The position numbers and the translations under genes are program-made. From positions 2,993 through 17,777 of the forward strand of contig DCAF01000054.1 of assembly GCA_002311915.1 (NCBI GenBank): a stretch of DNA of 14,785 nucleotides, read 5' to 3'. Positions 1-8,274 of this stretch are shown in pieces; within the stretch, counting starts at the first letter, position 1; every line of letters starts with the position of its first letter. The notes beneath the pieces are model-generated. The model was not told where the DNA came from. It did not search any database and worked only from the letters and a program-made list of their open reading frames with translations. The DNA comes from Sulfurovum sp. UBA1140. Lineage in GTDB: Bacteria > Campylobacterota > Campylobacteria > Campylobacterales > Sulfurovaceae.

Positions 1-22
1 ATTACTTTAAAACTTTAAATGA

Positions 23-139
23 TTAGAAAGCCAATCCCAATAAATATACAGGTATGCCCCAAATCCCAAATATTGTATTTAAATAAAAAGAAAAGCTCAA
101 GAAGAAAAAAGATGAGAATACTATAAAAATGCTCCTCAT
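23..139 (-). CDS. Doubtful small hydrophobic protein (38 codons)
   Basis: An ATG frame of 38 codons runs to a TAA. The predicted peptide is strongly hydrophobic (many Phe, Leu, Ile) and ends in a Gly-Ile-Trp-Gly-Ile-Pro-Val-Tyr-like segment, which would suit a single-span membrane peptide. Against it, no ribosome binding site precedes the ATG: the only AGGAG lies just after the start codon. The first codons also form one arm and the T-run of the gltBD terminator hairpin. T-rich DNA gives Phe-rich frames by chance. It may be the start of a small membrane subunit whose partner lies outside the window, or nothing. I do not recognise a family. Confidence 0.2.
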   Translation of the reverse strand: MRSIFIVFSSFFFLSFSFYLNTIFGIWGIPVYLLGLAF

Positions 140-155
140 TAAAAAAGAGAGGAGC
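123..155 (-). terminator. Rho-independent terminator of gltBD
   Basis: GCTCCTC (131-137) pairs with GAGGAGC (149-155) around an 11-base loop. Read on the minus strand the stem is followed by ATTTTTAT. It lies about 20 bases past the gltD stop, so it should end the gltB-gltD transcript. Confidence 0.75.
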
Positions 156-176
156 GTATTTAGAAGGGGGTTGACA

Positions 177-1559
177 CTATCCTAAGAGTTTACGTGTAAT
201 TGCTTTGGCTGCTTCTCGACCATCAAGGGCTGCGGTTACTACTAGGTCGGCACCTCGGTGGCAGTCTCCACCTGCGTAGACATTTGCTTTGGATGTTTCG
301 TAGTTTTCATTGACCACAATACCATCCCATTTATCTAGTTTGATGGCGTTGTCGGTTAAGAAATTGTATTTGATTGGGTCAAAACCTAGGGCAAAGATGA
401 CCACGTCGGCATCGACTCTAAAGTCGCTGTTTTCAATCTCTTGAACTCTTTGTCGCCCCGATGCATCAGGCTCTCCGAGTTTTGTTTTAATCATGTTGAT
501 ACCAATAATATTGCCATTGCTATCAAGTTCAATTGATTTTGGTGAGGCGTAGAATTCAAAGTCTACTCCCTCTTCTTTGGCGTTGATATACTCTTTTTTA
601 CTACCTGGCATGTTGTTGGCATCTCGTCGGTATAAACAGTGGACTGAACGGGCTTTTTCTCGTAAAGAGGTTCTTACACAGTCCATGGCAGTATCCCCTC
701 CACCAACTACAACAACTTTCTTATCTTTTACATTGATGTTTTCGTTGTAGTCTTCAGAAAAAATCTTCTTTTGAATGGCGGTTAAAAACTCCATGGCTAA
801 GTATGACTCTTTGGCATCAGCACCTGCAATGGTTGATTTTCTGCCTTGTGTTGCACCCACACCAATAAAGACGGCATCAAATTGCTCTTGAAGCTCATCA
901 AAACCAATATTTTTACCTATTTCACAGTTTTGATGAAAAATAGCTCCTGCCTCTTTAAGTAGATCAACTCTTCGTTGAATGACACTTTTATCAAGTTTAA
1001 AGCCAGGAATTCCATAGGTTAATAGTCCACCTGCTTTGGCTTGTTTATCAAAAATCTCTACATTAATACCTTCACGTAATAGGAATGTTGCTGCTGAAAG
1101 ACCTGCAGGTCCTGCACCAATGATGGCTACTTTTTTATCACTCATAACATCGGCAAATTTTGGTTTTAGACCTTTTTCAAAACCTTTTTCGGTAATGAAG
1201 GTCTCGATTGAACCAATGGTAATGGCACCATGACCATCGTTAAGGGTACAATCACCTTCACAGAGCCTATCATGTGGGCAAATTTTACCCAACACTTCAG
1301 GAAAAGGAGAAGGCTCGTTCGAGAGGGCAAATGCCAACTCTAAATCTTTTTTAGCCGTAGACTTTAGCCACTGAGGAATCAAATTGTGCAGAGGACACTT
1401 GGTGTGACAGTAGGGGTCACCACACTGTATACATCGTGCTGATTGTTCCGAGGCTTTATTTTTAGAGAAGACCTCATAGATTTCATCAAAATCTTTGATT
1501 CTCTCTCCACCTGATCTTTTTCTAGCGTCGATTCGTTCTAAATCAAAAAACTTTTGCAT
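177..1559 (-). CDS. gltD: Glutamate synthase (NADPH) small subunit
   Basis: This is the beta subunit of glutamate synthase. It takes electrons from NADPH through FAD and iron-sulfur clusters and passes them to the large subunit, which makes glutamate from glutamine and 2-oxoglutarate in the cytoplasm. It has 460 residues, normal for the family. Visible motifs are the N-terminal cluster cysteines C43, C46, C51, C55 and C94, C100, C104; the FAD fold GAGPAG at 148-153; the NADPH fold GGGDTA at 286-291; and a C-terminal AGGDCHRGADLVVTA FAD-contacting segment. I chose the ATG at 1559 over an in-frame start six codons upstream because a strong GAGGAGGGAG site lies just before it and because the family starts here. 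The start is one base past the gltB stop, and its ribosome binding site lies in the last gltB codons, so translation is probably coupled to gltB. Confidence 0.97.
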   Translation of the reverse strand: MQKFFDLERIDARKRSGGERIKDFDEIYEVFSKNKASEQSARCIQCGDPYCHTKCPLHNLIPQWLKSTAKKDLELAFALSNEPSPFPEVLGKICPHDRLCEGDCTLNDGHGAITIGSIETFITEKGFEKGLKPKFADVMSDKKVAIIGAGPAGLSAATFLLREGINVEIFDKQAKAGGLLTYGIPGFKLDKSVIQRRVDLLKEAGAIFHQNCEIGKNIGFDELQEQFDAVFIGVGATQGRKSTIAGADAKESYLAMEFLTAIQKKIFSEDYNENINVKDKKVVVVGGGDTAMDCVRTSLREKARSVHCLYRRDANNMPGSKKEYINAKEEGVDFEFYASPKSIELDSNGNIIGINMIKTKLGEPDASGRQRVQEIENSDFRVDADVVIFALGFDPIKYNFLTDNAIKLDKWDGIVVNENYETSKANVYAGGDCHRGADLVVTAALDGREAAKAITRKLLG

Positions 1560-1560
1560 T

Positions 1561-4500
1561 TTACTCTCCCTCCTCAATTTTTAACGGGGTACTCATCATA
1601 TCTTTTGGTTTTACGACCCAAAAGTTACTGATTTCTACTCTAAAGTTGTCCAAAATTTCTTTGGCTTTTTTACTTTTGGTTGCTTCATAATACTCTTTAA
1701 GTAGTCGTTTAAAGTGGTATCGTTCGTTGTCCATCTGATCGGTATCAATTCGTCTAGCCTCAACCAATTCAGGGTTTATTTTTTCGATAAACTGATGTTT
1801 TGGGTCATAAACAAATGCCACACCACCTGTCATACCTGCACCAAAGTTAATACCAGTGCTTCCTAAGATGATAACAATACCACCTGTCATATATTCACAA
1901 GGGTGGTCACCTGTTCCTTCGACCACAGCAATGGCACCCGAGTTACGTACGGCAAATCGCTCACCCACTTGACCCGTGACATAGAGTTTACCACCTGTTG
2001 CACCATAAAGACAGGTGTTTCCTGCTAGTGAGAACTCCTCTCCAGATTTATCAGAGGTAATAACAATGCGTCCACCATTCATTCCTTTACCTACATAATC
2101 GTTTCCTGCACCATCAACGTAAAGATTCACCCCTTTACTTAAGAATGCTCCTAGTGATTGCCCTGCTGAACCTTTAAGGTTAATGGTAATAGAGCTATCA
2201 GGTAATCCATCATCACCGTAGAATTTGGCAATTTCACCAGAAATTCTGGTACCAAAGCTTCGGTTTAGGTTACTAATCTCTTCATCTATATTGCTGGTTT
2301 CATAAGGATTCTTAATGGTTTTTCTAACTTTTTCTAAAATCTCTTTCTCGAAAGTGTTGTCATCGTATGGTTCGTTGAACTCAACACCATTGGTGTTATC
2401 ACCCTCTAAATTAACAAGTAGTGAGTTAAAGTCAAATTTCTTAGCAAACTCATCATCAATTACTTTAAGAAGATGGGTTTGACCCACAATATCCTCTATT
2501 GAAGTGTACCCTAACGAAGCTAGAATCTCTCGAACATCGTCTGCGAGTAGGGTAAAGTAATTTACCAATCTCTCTACGGTTCCTTCGTAGTGTTCTCTAA
2601 GTTGCTCCTCTTGGGTGGCAATTCCTACCGAACATCGGTTAAGGTGACAGATTCTTAAGATTTTACAACCCAAAACAGTCAATGCTCCTGTACCAAAGGC
2701 GTAAGATTCAGCTCCAAATATCGCGGCTTTTACGACATCTCGACCTGTTTTAAGACCACCATCGGTCTCTAATTTTACCAGCTTTCTTAGTCCATTGGCT
2801 TTAAGAGCGTTGTGTGCTTCGATAAGCCCAAGCTCCCAAGGGTTACCTGCAAACTTAATAGAGCCAAGTTGTGCAGCTCCTGTACCACCATCTGAACCTG
2901 AAATAATAATTTTATCGGCGTAGGCTTTGGCTACCCCTGCTGCAATGGTTCCAACTCCTGCTGTTGATACGAGTTTAACAGCCACTTGTGCTTCGGGGTT
3001 AATCTGTTTCATATCAAAGATAAGTTGAGCCAAGTCTTCAATTGAATAGATGTCGTGGTGTGGAGGAGGTGAGATAAGTGTCACCCCTGGAACGGTGTGT
3101 CTAAGTCGTCCAATAAGTGGTGTAACCTTATGCCCTGGAAGTTGCCCCCCTTCACCTGGTTTTGCCCCTTGGGCTACTTTTATCTGTAACTCTTTGGCTG
3201 AACGTAAGTAAGCAGGTGTTACCCCAAATCGTCCTGAAGCAATCTGTTTAATCATTGAGTTTTTATTGGTGCCAAATCGGGCTGAATCTTCACCACCCTC
3301 GCCAGAGTTACTCATACCACCAATTTTATTCATCGCCTCTGCCATACACTCATGAGCTTCAGGAGAGATAGAACCCAAACTCATTGCAGCAGTTGAGAAG
3401 CGTTTAAATATTTCGTTGACTGACTCTACATTTTCAAGTTCTGTTGGTTCTTTGTCACTGTTAAACTCAAAAAAGTCACGGATATACTTTTTATCCCGTT
3501 TATCAATAATCTTTTTAAGGGCTTCAAAATCTTCTGTTTTTCCCGATTTTGAACTTTGATGAATGGCATGAACGGTGGCAGGACCATAATCGTGATACTC
3601 ACCACCATCAAGGTATTTATAAAAACTTCCCATATTGAGTGGGTAGAGTGAGTTACCGTAGTTGTATGCACTGTGGTGTGCTGTGTTGACCCTCTCTTCT
3701 ATATCGGCGTAAGTTAGTCCTTTAAGCAGTCCTCTTGCACCCGAGAAACACTCATCAACAATCTCACCACTTAGACCAATAATATCAAATAGCTTGGCAT
3801 TTCGGTAACTCGCAACCGTAGCAATACCCATTTTTGACATAATTTTCATAAGCCCTGCATTGAGTGCATTACGTATCTTTTTAAGGGTAATGGTCAAATC
3901 AATATTGGCATCTTTTTTTCTTGCCAAGGTAGCCACCGTGGTATAGAGTAGATATGGGTAGATCCCTGTTGCACCAAATCCTAAAAGTACCGCTGCCATG
4001 TGTGCATCATAAACATCACCTGTTACGGTAATAATACTAACTTTATGACGTTGATTGTTGGCTAAAAGCTCTTGATTTAAATGACTCACGACCATGAGCA
4101 TAGGAATACTCTTGTTTTGGTTGTTTACAGCTCTATCATCGAGTATAATAATTTTAATACCACTCTCTTTTACATCGGTAATAATAGTTTTGACCAAATC
4201 TTTGAGTGTGGTCTCTAAGTTAGAAGTAAAGGTCGTACCATAGCTTTTGGCTTGGTAACAGGCTTCGTATTTAGGGTTTTTTGTATCACCAAACTCAAGA
4301 AGAAGATCAAATTTTTCTTTCGAGAGAATAGGAGAGACCACTTTAAGTCGTTGAGCATGGGTAGCATCATCTTCGAGTATATTGGTTAATTCTCCAAAGC
4401 TGGTGTTAAGGCTCATAACCACTTTTTCACGAATAGGGTCAATTGGTGGGTTGGTAACTTGGGCAAACTTCTGTTTAAAGAAATCGGTAAAGTTTCTCTG

Positions 4501-5979
4501 CTTCTTTGAAAATGCAGCCAGTGGGGTATCATCACCCATAGAACCTGTTGCCTCTTTTCCATCTTTAAGCATTGGTTCAATGACTTGATCAAGAATCTCA
4601 TGTGTGATGTTAAAGTATCGCTGTTTGCTCTCTAGCTCTGATTTCTCTATCTCATCAATGGTTGATACAGGAGTATTAACCTGCTCTTGAAGGTAAACCA
4701 TCTTTTCGTTAAGCCATTGGTTATATTGAGTATCTTGTTTAAGATAGTTATCAATTTGCTCATTTTTAAGCACCCGTCCATCTTTAAGGTCAAGCCCCAT
4801 CATCTCACCCGATTGAAGTCGCCCTCTCTCTACAATATCTTCAGTTGGAATTTTTAAAACACCATACTCTGAACTGATTAACAGACGGTTATCGGTAGTA
4901 ATAATATATTTAGCAGGTCGCAGTCCATTTCTATCAATTACACAACCAATATATCGTCCATTGGTCATACTTACCGCAGCAGGACCATCCCAAGGCTCAA
5001 AAGAGCCTGATTTGTATTCGTAGAAGGCACGAAGTTCAGGATCCATCTGTGGGGCATTTTGCCACGGAGCAGGAAGCAGTGAACGGGCAGCTTTAAAGAA
5101 ATCCATCTTATTAACCAATAAGAACTCAAAAAAGTTATCTAGTGAAGCAGAGTCGCTCATGTCATCTTGAATAATATCTGCAATTCTTGTTAGCTCTGCA
5201 TCACTAAAGACTTCACTTTTAATGGCACCTATTTTGACTCTAACGTTAAATCGGTTAGCCTCAATTGAGTTGATTTCACCGTTATGTGCAATGTTTCTAA
5301 AGGGTTGTGCCAGTTTCCATTCTGGCAGAGTATTGGTTGAGAACCGTTGGTGAAAGAGACAGAACGAGATTTTGAAATCTTCATCTTGTAAATCTTTATA
5401 AAACTCTTTGATGTGGGTAGGCATCACCAGACCTTTATACAAAATCACCGAAGTTGAGAATGAAGGAATATAGAACCCTTTTACATCTTTTAACTCAACC
5501 TCTGTCTCTTTTCGAGTCAGATATACCATGGCTTCAAATCTATCAAATGCCATAATTGAGTTGGGTGCAACAAAGATTTGTTTGATTGTTGGGAGTGAGT
5601 TGAGAGCATACTCTCCTAGTGCATTGGTATCTACAGGAACTTCACGGGTCATAATGACCTTTAAATCATTCTGTTCACAATAGGCTTTAAATATATTACA
5701 GTCATTATCGTTTCGGCTAAAGAGCATTGCTACTGCATACTGCTTTGGCAGAACAATATTCTGTTTTTCTGCCTCTTTTTCCATGAATGACTTGGGCATA
5801 GAGAGTAGAAGTCCCGAACCATCTCCACTCTTGCCATCTGCTGCTACAGCTCCACGGTGCATCATCCGTGAGAGAGATGTAATCGCATCTTCTAAATTTT
5901 TGTGGGTAGGTTTGTTGTCAATAGAAGCCAACAGTCCAAAACCACAGTTGTCTTTAAACGATGTAAAAAGATCTTGCAT
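1561..5979 (-). CDS. gltB: Glutamate synthase (NADPH) large subunit
   Basis: This is the alpha subunit of glutamate synthase, which moves the amide nitrogen of glutamine onto 2-oxoglutarate. With glutamine synthetase it forms the main ammonia-assimilation route. It has 1472 residues, the usual length. An 11-residue propeptide precedes Cys12 (KDN-CGFG), which after cleavage becomes the N-terminal nucleophile of the class II glutaminase domain (about 12-415). A central domain follows, then the FMN-binding synthase domain with the 3Fe-4S ligands C1105, C1111 and C1116 (spacing Cx5Cx4C). The C-terminal GXGXG beta-helix domain covers roughly 1230-1460 and includes GAGNDYVGKGMNGG. It is the first gene of the gltB-gltD operon and is divergent from recO. 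AAAGG lies about 10 bases before the ATG as a ribosome binding site. All key residues are present and there is no sign of damage. Confidence 0.98.
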   Translation of the reverse strand: MQDLFTSFKDNCGFGLLASIDNKPTHKNLEDAITSLSRMMHRGAVAADGKSGDGSGLLLSMPKSFMEKEAEKQNIVLPKQYAVAMLFSRNDNDCNIFKAYCEQNDLKVIMTREVPVDTNALGEYALNSLPTIKQIFVAPNSIMAFDRFEAMVYLTRKETEVELKDVKGFYIPSFSTSVILYKGLVMPTHIKEFYKDLQDEDFKISFCLFHQRFSTNTLPEWKLAQPFRNIAHNGEINSIEANRFNVRVKIGAIKSEVFSDAELTRIADIIQDDMSDSASLDNFFEFLLVNKMDFFKAARSLLPAPWQNAPQMDPELRAFYEYKSGSFEPWDGPAAVSMTNGRYIGCVIDRNGLRPAKYIITTDNRLLISSEYGVLKIPTEDIVERGRLQSGEMMGLDLKDGRVLKNEQIDNYLKQDTQYNQWLNEKMVYLQEQVNTPVSTIDEIEKSELESKQRYFNITHEILDQVIEPMLKDGKEATGSMGDDTPLAAFSKKQRNFTDFFKQKFAQVTNPPIDPIREKVVMSLNTSFGELTNILEDDATHAQRLKVVSPILSKEKFDLLLEFGDTKNPKYEACYQAKSYGTTFTSNLETTLKDLVKTIITDVKESGIKIIILDDRAVNNQNKSIPMLMVVSHLNQELLANNQRHKVSIITVTGDVYDAHMAAVLLGFGATGIYPYLLYTTVATLARKKDANIDLTITLKKIRNALNAGLMKIMSKMGIATVASYRNAKLFDIIGLSGEIVDECFSGARGLLKGLTYADIEERVNTAHHSAYNYGNSLYPLNMGSFYKYLDGGEYHDYGPATVHAIHQSSKSGKTEDFEALKKIIDKRDKKYIRDFFEFNSDKEPTELENVESVNEIFKRFSTAAMSLGSISPEAHECMAEAMNKIGGMSNSGEGGEDSARFGTNKNSMIKQIASGRFGVTPAYLRSAKELQIKVAQGAKPGEGGQLPGHKVTPLIGRLRHTVPGVTLISPPPHHDIYSIEDLAQLIFDMKQINPEAQVAVKLVSTAGVGTIAAGVAKAYADKIIISGSDGGTGAAQLGSIKFAGNPWELGLIEAHNALKANGLRKLVKLETDGGLKTGRDVVKAAIFGAESYAFGTGALTVLGCKILRICHLNRCSVGIATQEEQLREHYEGTVERLVNYFTLLADDVREILASLGYTSIEDIVGQTHLLKVIDDEFAKKFDFNSLLVNLEGDNTNGVEFNEPYDDNTFEKEILEKVRKTIKNPYETSNIDEEISNLNRSFGTRISGEIAKFYGDDGLPDSSITINLKGSAGQSLGAFLSKGVNLYVDGAGNDYVGKGMNGGRIVITSDKSGEEFSLAGNTCLYGATGGKLYVTGQVGERFAVRNSGAIAVVEGTGDHPCEYMTGGIVIILGSTGINFGAGMTGGVAFVYDPKHQFIEKINPELVEARRIDTDQMDNERYHFKRLLKEYYEATKSKKAKEILDNFRVEISNFWVVKPKDMMSTPLKIEEGE

Positions 5980-6067
5980 AAACCAACCTTTATTTAAAAT
6001 ATGATAGATTATTTAACCTAAAATTGGACTGATATTATCCAAACAACAATTAAGAAAAGATGAAGAT
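5980..6067. promoter_or_regulatory. Divergent gltB / recO promoter region
   Basis: These 88 non-coding bases separate two divergent genes and must hold both promoters. For recO the best -10 candidate is TATTAT at 6033-6038, giving a leader of about 23 bases. For gltB a weaker TATCAT-like box reads on the minus strand at 6001-6006. No good -35 is visible on either side, as is common in Campylobacterota. No palindromic operator stood out. The exact boxes are inference. Confidence 0.45.
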
Positions 6068-6685
6068 ATGAAGGGTTTTATACTCAATATAAGAAAAGCA
6101 AAAAATGAAGATGTTATTGTTACTGTTCTTAGCAATTCTAAGGTTGAAAGCTATTGGAGGTTCTTTGGGGCTAGGCATTCTATACTGCAAGTGGGTAATT
6201 TGGTTGATTTTAAAATTATGGAGTCAAAGAACAACTTTATGCCCAGTATGCGTTCACTCTCACACCTTCGTTTTCCTTGGATTTTTTCAGCACAGCACCT
6301 TTTGATTTGGCAAAACTTTATAAAGCTCTTTGAGCCACATTTAAAAGATACCATAGAGATAGAGCCATTCTATTTTGAGCTTTTACTAGAGATAGCAAGA
6401 AAATGGGATAAACAGAACCCTAAACGATTGGCAGTTGAAGCCTATCTTAAAATTTTAGATTATGAAGGAAGACTCTATAATAATGGATTTTGTTACATCT
6501 GTGAGGAGCCTTTAGATGATAAATTGGGGTTGATGCGTGCCTACATTCCTGCCCATCCTGCCTGTATTTATGCCCATTCTTATGATAGAAAGAGGATTTT
6601 TAGACTTTTTAATAGTAAAAGTACCATCTATCTTGAAGATTACATTATAAATGAACTTTATATTTTACTTCTTAAGGGATTATAA
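6068..6685 (+). CDS. recO: DNA repair protein RecO (short Campylobacterota form)
   Basis: RecO helps load RecA onto SSB-coated single-stranded DNA in the RecF-type recombination and gap-repair pathway, working with RecR. The 205-residue protein matches the short RecO of Campylobacter and relatives: an N-terminal OB-fold-like part (starting MKGFILNIRKAKNEDVIVTV, with a YWRFFGARHS segment near residue 30) followed by a helical part. A possible metal site is formed by C142-x2-C145 with H163 and C166 (HPAC), reminiscent of the zinc finger of longer RecO proteins. The start is the ATG at 6068 after a weak AAGA-rich site. The gene stands alone, divergent from gltB, and I see no hairpin terminator after it. 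Identity rests on recognising the family pattern without an alignment. Confidence 0.85.
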   Translation: MKGFILNIRKAKNEDVIVTVLSNSKVESYWRFFGARHSILQVGNLVDFKIMESKNNFMPSMRSLSHLRFPWIFSAQHLLIWQNFIKLFEPHLKDTIEIEPFYFELLLEIARKWDKQNPKRLAVEAYLKILDYEGRLYNNGFCYICEEPLDDKLGLMRAYIPAHPACIYAHSYDRKRIFRLFNSKSTIYLEDYIINELYILLLKGL

Positions 6686-6726
6686 GAAATGCTCTATATT
6701 ACTTTTTTTTCACAAATATAAACTTT

Positions 6727-6784
6727 TTATAATATATATGAATAAATATTAATGAAGGAAGAAATAATGAAATTTAAATACTCA
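6727..6784 (+). repeat. 58-bp direct repeat, copy 1
   Basis: Identical to 6803-6860 except for one base (T at 6735 against C at 6811). Each copy carries TATAAT, the ribosome binding site AAGGAAG and the first six codons of the downstream gene. The flanks outside the 58 bp do not match. Confidence 0.95.
6728..6733 (+). promoter_or_regulatory. -10 box, upstream copy (TATAAT)
   Basis: A perfect TATAAT follows an AT-rich stretch with a run of eight T at 6703-6710 and TTTTT just before it. It sits inside repeat copy 1 and could drive a longer transcript of the repeat-protein gene. No consensus -35 is seen. Confidence 0.5.
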
Positions 6785-6808
6785 TCTTTAAAGAATATCC
6801 TATTATAA
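6767..6808 (+). other. 13-codon micro-ORF, relic or leader
   Basis: Repeat copy 1 supplies AAGGAAG (6755-6761) and an ATG with the same first six codons as the downstream gene (MKFKYS). The frame then diverges (SLKNILL) and stops at a TAA that overlaps the second TATAAT. It has everything needed to be translated. It may be the broken start of a former paralogue, a by-product of duplication, or a leader peptide that tunes the downstream gene. The sequence cannot decide between these. Confidence 0.35.
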
Positions 6809-6860
6809 TACATATGAATAAATATTAATGAAGGAAGAAATAATGAAATTTAAATACTCA
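6803..6860 (+). repeat. 58-bp direct repeat, copy 2
   Basis: The downstream copy lies 76 bp after copy 1. It contains the working promoter box, the leader and the start of the peptidoglycan-binding repeat protein up to codon six. Confidence 0.95.
6804..6809 (+). promoter_or_regulatory. -10 box, downstream copy (TATAAT)
   Basis: A perfect TATAAT in repeat copy 2, 33 bases before the chosen ATG, so the leader would be about 26 bases. It is the likelier promoter for the gene that follows. The box overlaps the stop codon of the micro-ORF. Confidence 0.55.
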
Positions 6861-8228
6861 AATCTACTCATAGGATTGCTTTTACCTCTTACCTATGCAA
6901 CAGCAGATCAGGCATCACTCATTCCCCCTGATGCTAAAGCAGGGGAGTGTTATGCCAAAGTTGTTCTACCTGCAAAATATAAGACCGTAGAAGAGAGGGT
7001 GCTGATTAAAGAGGCATCAGAGAAGATTACCGTAGTTCCCGCGAAATATGAGTGGGTTAATGAGAAGGTAGAGATTGCACCCACGAGTATAAGATTTATA
7101 GCCATTCCTGCAAAATATAAAAAAGTAGTTGAGAGTATCGAGGTAAAACCTGCGACACGTGTTTGGAAAACAAGTACAAAGAAAAATTCGGCACCTGTTA
7201 GCAAAGAGATTTTGGTCGCAGCCAAGCTTAAAGGGGTTGATTTGGACAGTGCTACCCCTGGAAGCTGTTATAAAGAGTATTTTACTTCAGAGAAATTCAA
7301 GGTTGTAGAAGAGGATATAGTTGTTCAAAAAGAGAGTCAAAAGATAGAGATTATTCCTGCTAAGTATGAGATGGTAGAGAAGAGTATTGAAGTGAGTCCT
7401 GCTTCAAAGAAAACGGTCGAAATTCCTGCAACTTATGAGTACAAAGAAGATAAGGTATTGGTAGAGAAAGCAAAAACAGTTTGGAAAAAAGGAGCAAATC
7501 CTGCTCAAAAGCTTAGTGGTGCAACAGGTGAGATTATGTGTTTGGTTAAAGTTCCTGCTAAATATAAAATCATTAAAAAACGTGTGGTTAAAACACCTGC
7601 TAGTATAAAAGTGATTGATATTCCAGCCGTGACTAAAATAATTAAAATTAAAAAATTGGTTGCCAAATCTGAAGTGAAAAAAACAATTATTCCTGCGGTA
7701 CATAAAAAGATTGAAAAGAGAGTTCTTGAACATAAGTCAGAGTTTGTATGGCACAAAGTGGGCGATAAGATTGAGCAAGGTTGGAAATCTACGGGACACA
7801 GTATCTGTTTGATTGAAACTCCTGCACTCTCTAAAAAAATTACCAAAACAGTGCTTGATACCCCGCCTTCAACCAAAGAGGTAAATATTGAAGCAACCTT
7901 TAAAAATATAAAAATTAAAAAAATGATTTCAGAGGCAAAAGAGATTAAAACGCCTATTGAAGCTGAATATAAAATGGTTGAAAAGAAGATAAAAGTAACC
8001 GATGCCACACAGGGTTGGGAACGTATTTTATGTCAAACCAACATGAACAAAGAGGTTATTTTAAAAATTCAAACTGCACTAAATAAAAAGGATTATAATC
8101 CTGGGAAAATGGATGGTGTTATGGGGCGTGATACCCGAATTGCACTGGATAAATACCAAAGAGATAATTCACTCGCAACGGGTGGAATCACCTATGAAAC
8201 ACTAAATGCCCTTAAAATAGAGCTTTAG
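6843..8228 (+). CDS. Secreted repeat protein with C-terminal peptidoglycan-binding domain
   Basis: The 461-residue protein starts with a signal peptide (KFK, hydrophobic stretch 8-19, probable cut after ATA21). Four repeat units follow, opening at C36, C142, C233 and C322 and closing at W108, W214, W303 and W392. Each unit holds three sub-repeats that begin with PAKY or a variant, spaced exactly 23 residues (P43-P66-P89; S149-P172-P195; P238-P261-P284; P327-E350-E373), and the Trp always lies 19 residues after the third. A fifth Cys, C397, precedes a peptidoglycan_binding_1-type domain (about 400-461, with GKMDGVMGRDTRIALDKYQ). The units are rich in Lys, Val and Glu in an alternating pattern that suggests beta-strands. 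A periplasmic or cell-wall-attached structural role is inference. I chose the second ATG because AAGGAAG lies five bases before it, whereas the in-frame ATG five codons upstream overlaps that site. The gene has its own promoter and terminator. I know no gene name. Confidence 0.85.
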   Translation: MKFKYSNLLIGLLLPLTYATADQASLIPPDAKAGECYAKVVLPAKYKTVEERVLIKEASEKITVVPAKYEWVNEKVEIAPTSIRFIAIPAKYKKVVESIEVKPATRVWKTSTKKNSAPVSKEILVAAKLKGVDLDSATPGSCYKEYFTSEKFKVVEEDIVVQKESQKIEIIPAKYEMVEKSIEVSPASKKTVEIPATYEYKEDKVLVEKAKTVWKKGANPAQKLSGATGEIMCLVKVPAKYKIIKKRVVKTPASIKVIDIPAVTKIIKIKKLVAKSEVKKTIIPAVHKKIEKRVLEHKSEFVWHKVGDKIEQGWKSTGHSICLIETPALSKKITKTVLDTPPSTKEVNIEATFKNIKIKKMISEAKEIKTPIEAEYKMVEKKIKVTDATQGWERILCQTNMNKEVILKIQTALNKKDYNPGKMDGVMGRDTRIALDKYQRDNSLATGGITYETLNALKIEL

Positions 8229-8242
8229 ATTTTTTATTCCTC

Positions 8243-8270
8243 TGTGGGCATTTTTGCCCACAAATTTTTT
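8243..8270 (+). terminator. Rho-independent terminator of the repeat-protein gene
   Basis: TGTGGGC (8243-8249) and GCCCACA (8256-8262) form a perfect 7-bp stem with loop ATTTTT, followed by AATTTTTT. It reads on the plus strand. On the minus strand no T-run follows the stem, so it would end the facing antiporter transcript poorly. Confidence 0.9.
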
Positions 8271-8274
8271 AGTT

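Noticed and set aside
1560..1577. Longer gltD start with six extra N-terminal residues
   Set aside because: It would overlap gltB, lacks its own ribosome binding site, and the family starts at the later Met.
6703..6710. Run of eight T as a phase-variation tract
   Set aside because: It is short for slippage, is non-coding, and AT-rich intergenic DNA commonly contains such runs. There is no sign of an affected gene.
6828..6842. ATG five codons upstream of the chosen repeat-protein start
   Set aside because: AAGGAAG overlaps these codons and lies correctly for the ATG at 6843; the signal peptide is also more typical from there.
7404..8008. Long minus-strand open frames opposite the repeat-protein gene, giving Phe/Ile-rich peptides
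   Set aside because: They mirror the Lys- and Val-rich codons of the real gene, have no ribosome binding site, and have no promoter. They are shadows.
8243..8262. Hairpin as a bidirectional terminator also serving the antiporter gene
   Set aside because: On the minus strand the stem is followed by GAGGAATAAAAAAT, with no T-run, so termination in that direction is not supported.
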